From positions 1-15,569 of the forward strand of contig JBHPJE010000017.1 of assembly GCA_042568205.1 (NCBI GenBank): DNA of 15,569 nt. Direction: 5' to 3'. The position numbers and the translations under genes are program-made. This DNA comes from JAUVDZ01 sp042568205 (lineage in GTDB: Bacteria > Patescibacteriota > Gracilibacteria > UBA1369 > PNNO01). Below are positions 14,590 through 15,569 of this stretch, one piece after another. The notes beneath the pieces are model-generated. The model was not told where the DNA came from. It ran no database searches and worked only from the letters and a program-made list of their open reading frames with translations. Numbering within the stretch: the stretch's first letter is position 1; the number at the start of each line of letters is the position of its first letter.

Positions 14590-14736
14590 TTATGATCTAG
14601 CACCTTTTTCTTCCTGATATTTAAGCCTTCGTTCTGCCGCTTTAGCTTTATTGCGACGATTTCGAAGCTTACTTTTAGGACGTTGGTCATGCACATTGTG
14701 CAGTCCATGTTGTTTTGAAGAGCTCTTATTACTCAT
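14590..14736 (-). CDS. Small, very basic protein (48 residues), unknown
   Basis: An ATG at 14736, one base after the stop of the upstream gene (TAA-A-ATG), opens a 48-residue frame ending at TAA 14592-14590. The protein begins 'MSNKSSSKQHGLHNVHDQRP' and continues 'KSKLRNRRNKAKAAERRLKY', then 'QEEKGARS'. It is dominated by Lys, Arg and Gln, has no hydrophobic core and is probably a helical nucleic-acid-binding or ribosome-associated peptide, though that is only a guess from composition. The tight spacing to its neighbour and the clean basic composition argue for a real gene. I do not recognise the family. Confidence 0.65.
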   Translation of the reverse strand: MSNKSSSKQHGLHNVHDQRPKSKLRNRRNKAKAAERRLKYQEEKGARS

Positions 14737-14737
14737 T

Positions 14738-14962
14738 TTATTTAAAAGTATTAAGGAATTTTTCAGTATCTTTTACATCGTTTAATTTGTATTCAAGATA
14801 CCTGCGTTCAACTTTATATAGGGTTTTTAATAATTTTTCAAGCTCTTCAGTCTTGAAATCTTTAATTCTTGATAATAATTCAGCACGTTCATCAGGTGAA
14901 ATGTAGTCAATAACCTTTAGTACATGCTCTATTTCTGATTGTAAGAATGTTTTTTTGTCCAT
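14738..14962 (-). CDS. Small helical protein (74 residues), unknown
   Basis: The protein is highly charged and almost certainly all-helical ('MDKKTFLQSEIEHVLKVIDY', 'SPDERAELLSRIKDFKTEEL', 'KTLYKVERRYLEYKLNDVKD'), without cysteine, signal peptide or membrane segment. Helix breaks near Ser22-Pro23 and around residue 37 suggest a two- or three-helix bundle. It starts 3 bases after the upstream stop and ends one base before the 48-residue gene, so the three form one unit. No family is recognised. Confidence 0.72.
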   Translation of the reverse strand: MDKKTFLQSEIEHVLKVIDYISPDERAELLSRIKDFKTEELEKLLKTLYKVERRYLEYKLNDVKDTEKFLNTFK

Positions 14963-14965
14963 AAT

Positions 14966-15569
14966 TTAGTCAATTGATTTAGGATTTCTTTTTCGCCAAG
15001 CTGAATGAATGTCAGCTATATCGTAACCAAGTTGTACTAGTTCACCAATTACTGCTCTTCCTGCTTTAGCACCAATTTTCAAACCTTTACCGGTAAGTTT
15101 AAGTGCTGCTTTTCCTACAGCTAATCCGCCTTCACCTACACCTTTTCCTACAGTAGAAATAACTGTCCCAGTACCTTCTCCAAGTTTTGTAAGTAGAGAT
15201 TTTGAACCGTCTGAAACTACTTCAGTGTATCCTTTAAGTCTCTCTTGGTTATATTTTGAGATTTTTGCTAAGTCATCAGTATGTTCAGCTTTTAATTTAG
15301 CTTCTGCTAGTTTTCCTTGCGCATTTGCTTGAGAGATTTGAATTTCAGTAAGTTTTTTACCAATTTTTTCATGATCAATAGGTGCGTCTGGCACTTCTCC
15401 GTTATTTAACATTGATTGAACTTCTCTTTGTCTTTTTTCTAATGCAGCATATTGACTATCCATATAAACAATATCGCCTTGCCTATCAGCAGACCAAACA
15501 GCTTCATTAACTTTTTCGCTTGTAGTACCTCTAGTTTTGATTACCTCTGCAGGTAAAACAGAATCTGGA
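14966..15569 (-). CDS. C-terminal part of an unknown protein with coiled coil and glycine-rich tail (cut by window edge)
   Basis: The frame stays open from the Met at 15463 to the right edge, adding about 35 residues ('VNEAVWSADRQGDIVYMDSQ' joins the two parts), so the true start lies outside the window and 200 residues are visible. The first half is charged, coiled-coil-like ('YAALEKRQREVQSMLNNGEV', 'ISQANAQGKLAEAKLKAEHT'). The second half is Gly/Ala/Val/Lys-rich ('GTVISTVGKGVGEGGLAVGK', 'AALKLTGKGLKIGAKAGRAV'), with small residues spaced as in amphipathic or glycine-zipper helices that touch membranes. The C-terminus 'SAWRKRNPKSID' is basic. No recognised domain. It heads the visible part of the unit containing the 74- and 48-residue genes. 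Confidence 0.75.
   Translation of the reverse strand, partial: PDSVLPAEVIKTRGTTSEKVNEAVWSADRQGDIVYMDSQYAALEKRQREVQSMLNNGEVPDAPIDHEKIGKKLTEIQISQANAQGKLAEAKLKAEHTDDLAKISKYNQERLKGYTEVVSDGSKSLLTKLGEGTGTVISTVGKGVGEGGLAVGKAALKLTGKGLKIGAKAGRAVIGELVQLGYDIADIHSAWRKRNPKSID

Noticed and set aside
14480..14590. A tRNA or other known structural RNA in the GC-rich spacer
   Set aside because: No T-arm-like GTTCRA motif, acceptor stem or CCA pairing could be laid out; the repeats explain the composition better.
1..15569. UGA read as glycine (genetic code 25)
   Set aside because: All long genes such as metG, pilT, ftsQ and dus are full length without any in-frame TGA, which would be unlikely if TGA were a common glycine codon.

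Overview
This is an AT-rich, gene-dense stretch of chromosome. It most likely comes from a Candidate Phyla Radiation (Patescibacteria) bacterium. The reasons are the type IV pilus genes, the tandem two-helix pilin-like proteins that typically end in forms such as 'INPTYFV', the very small gaps and 1-11 base overlaps between genes, the near absence of Shine-Dalgarno sequences, and an FtsQ/Sbp pair of the Gram-positive (monoderm) type. I cannot resolve the class. Genes read through cleanly with the standard bacterial code. No RNA gene, CRISPR array, transposase or phage gene is visible.

Left part, plus strand (1-5694): the end of PilC, the inner-membrane platform of a type IV pilus, is followed by four short prepilin genes. 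Their order and N-termini match the canonical minor-pilin set FimT/GspH, PilV/GspI, PilW/GspJ, PilX/GspK. The last one lacks Glu5, as expected of a tip subunit. metG (methionyl-tRNA synthetase) follows 36 bases later. Its stop codon overlaps the stop of a convergent minus-strand gene.

Middle part, minus strand (10938 down to 5691): pilT, the pilus retraction ATPase, has a strong extended -10 promoter and leads directly into five consecutive genes. All five encode the same architecture: signal peptide, variable ectodomain, then two membrane helices separated by a short loop with a Gly-Asn motif and basic residues. This is the VirB2/TrbC-like (T4SS pilin-like) layout. Four of the five ectodomains are cysteine-rich, every ectodomain has an even cysteine count (24, 6, 10, 8, 2), and in the larger ones cysteines recur about every 11 residues, which would put them on one face of a helix. 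No VirB4-type ATPase is in the window. This cluster is the most interesting part of the sequence: an undescribed disulfide-braced surface structure genetically tied to PilT is a reasonable hypothesis.

Right part, minus strand (15569 down to 11009): three unknown genes, including a 48-residue basic protein, are followed by a GC-rich repeat-bearing spacer. Then come ftsQ/divIB and sbp (DUF1290) of the division cluster, and a second unit with its own extended -10 promoter: a conserved unknown protein, a TPR/tail-anchored protein containing an in-frame duplicated GC-rich repeat, and dus (tRNA-dihydrouridine synthase). Both window ends cut through genes.
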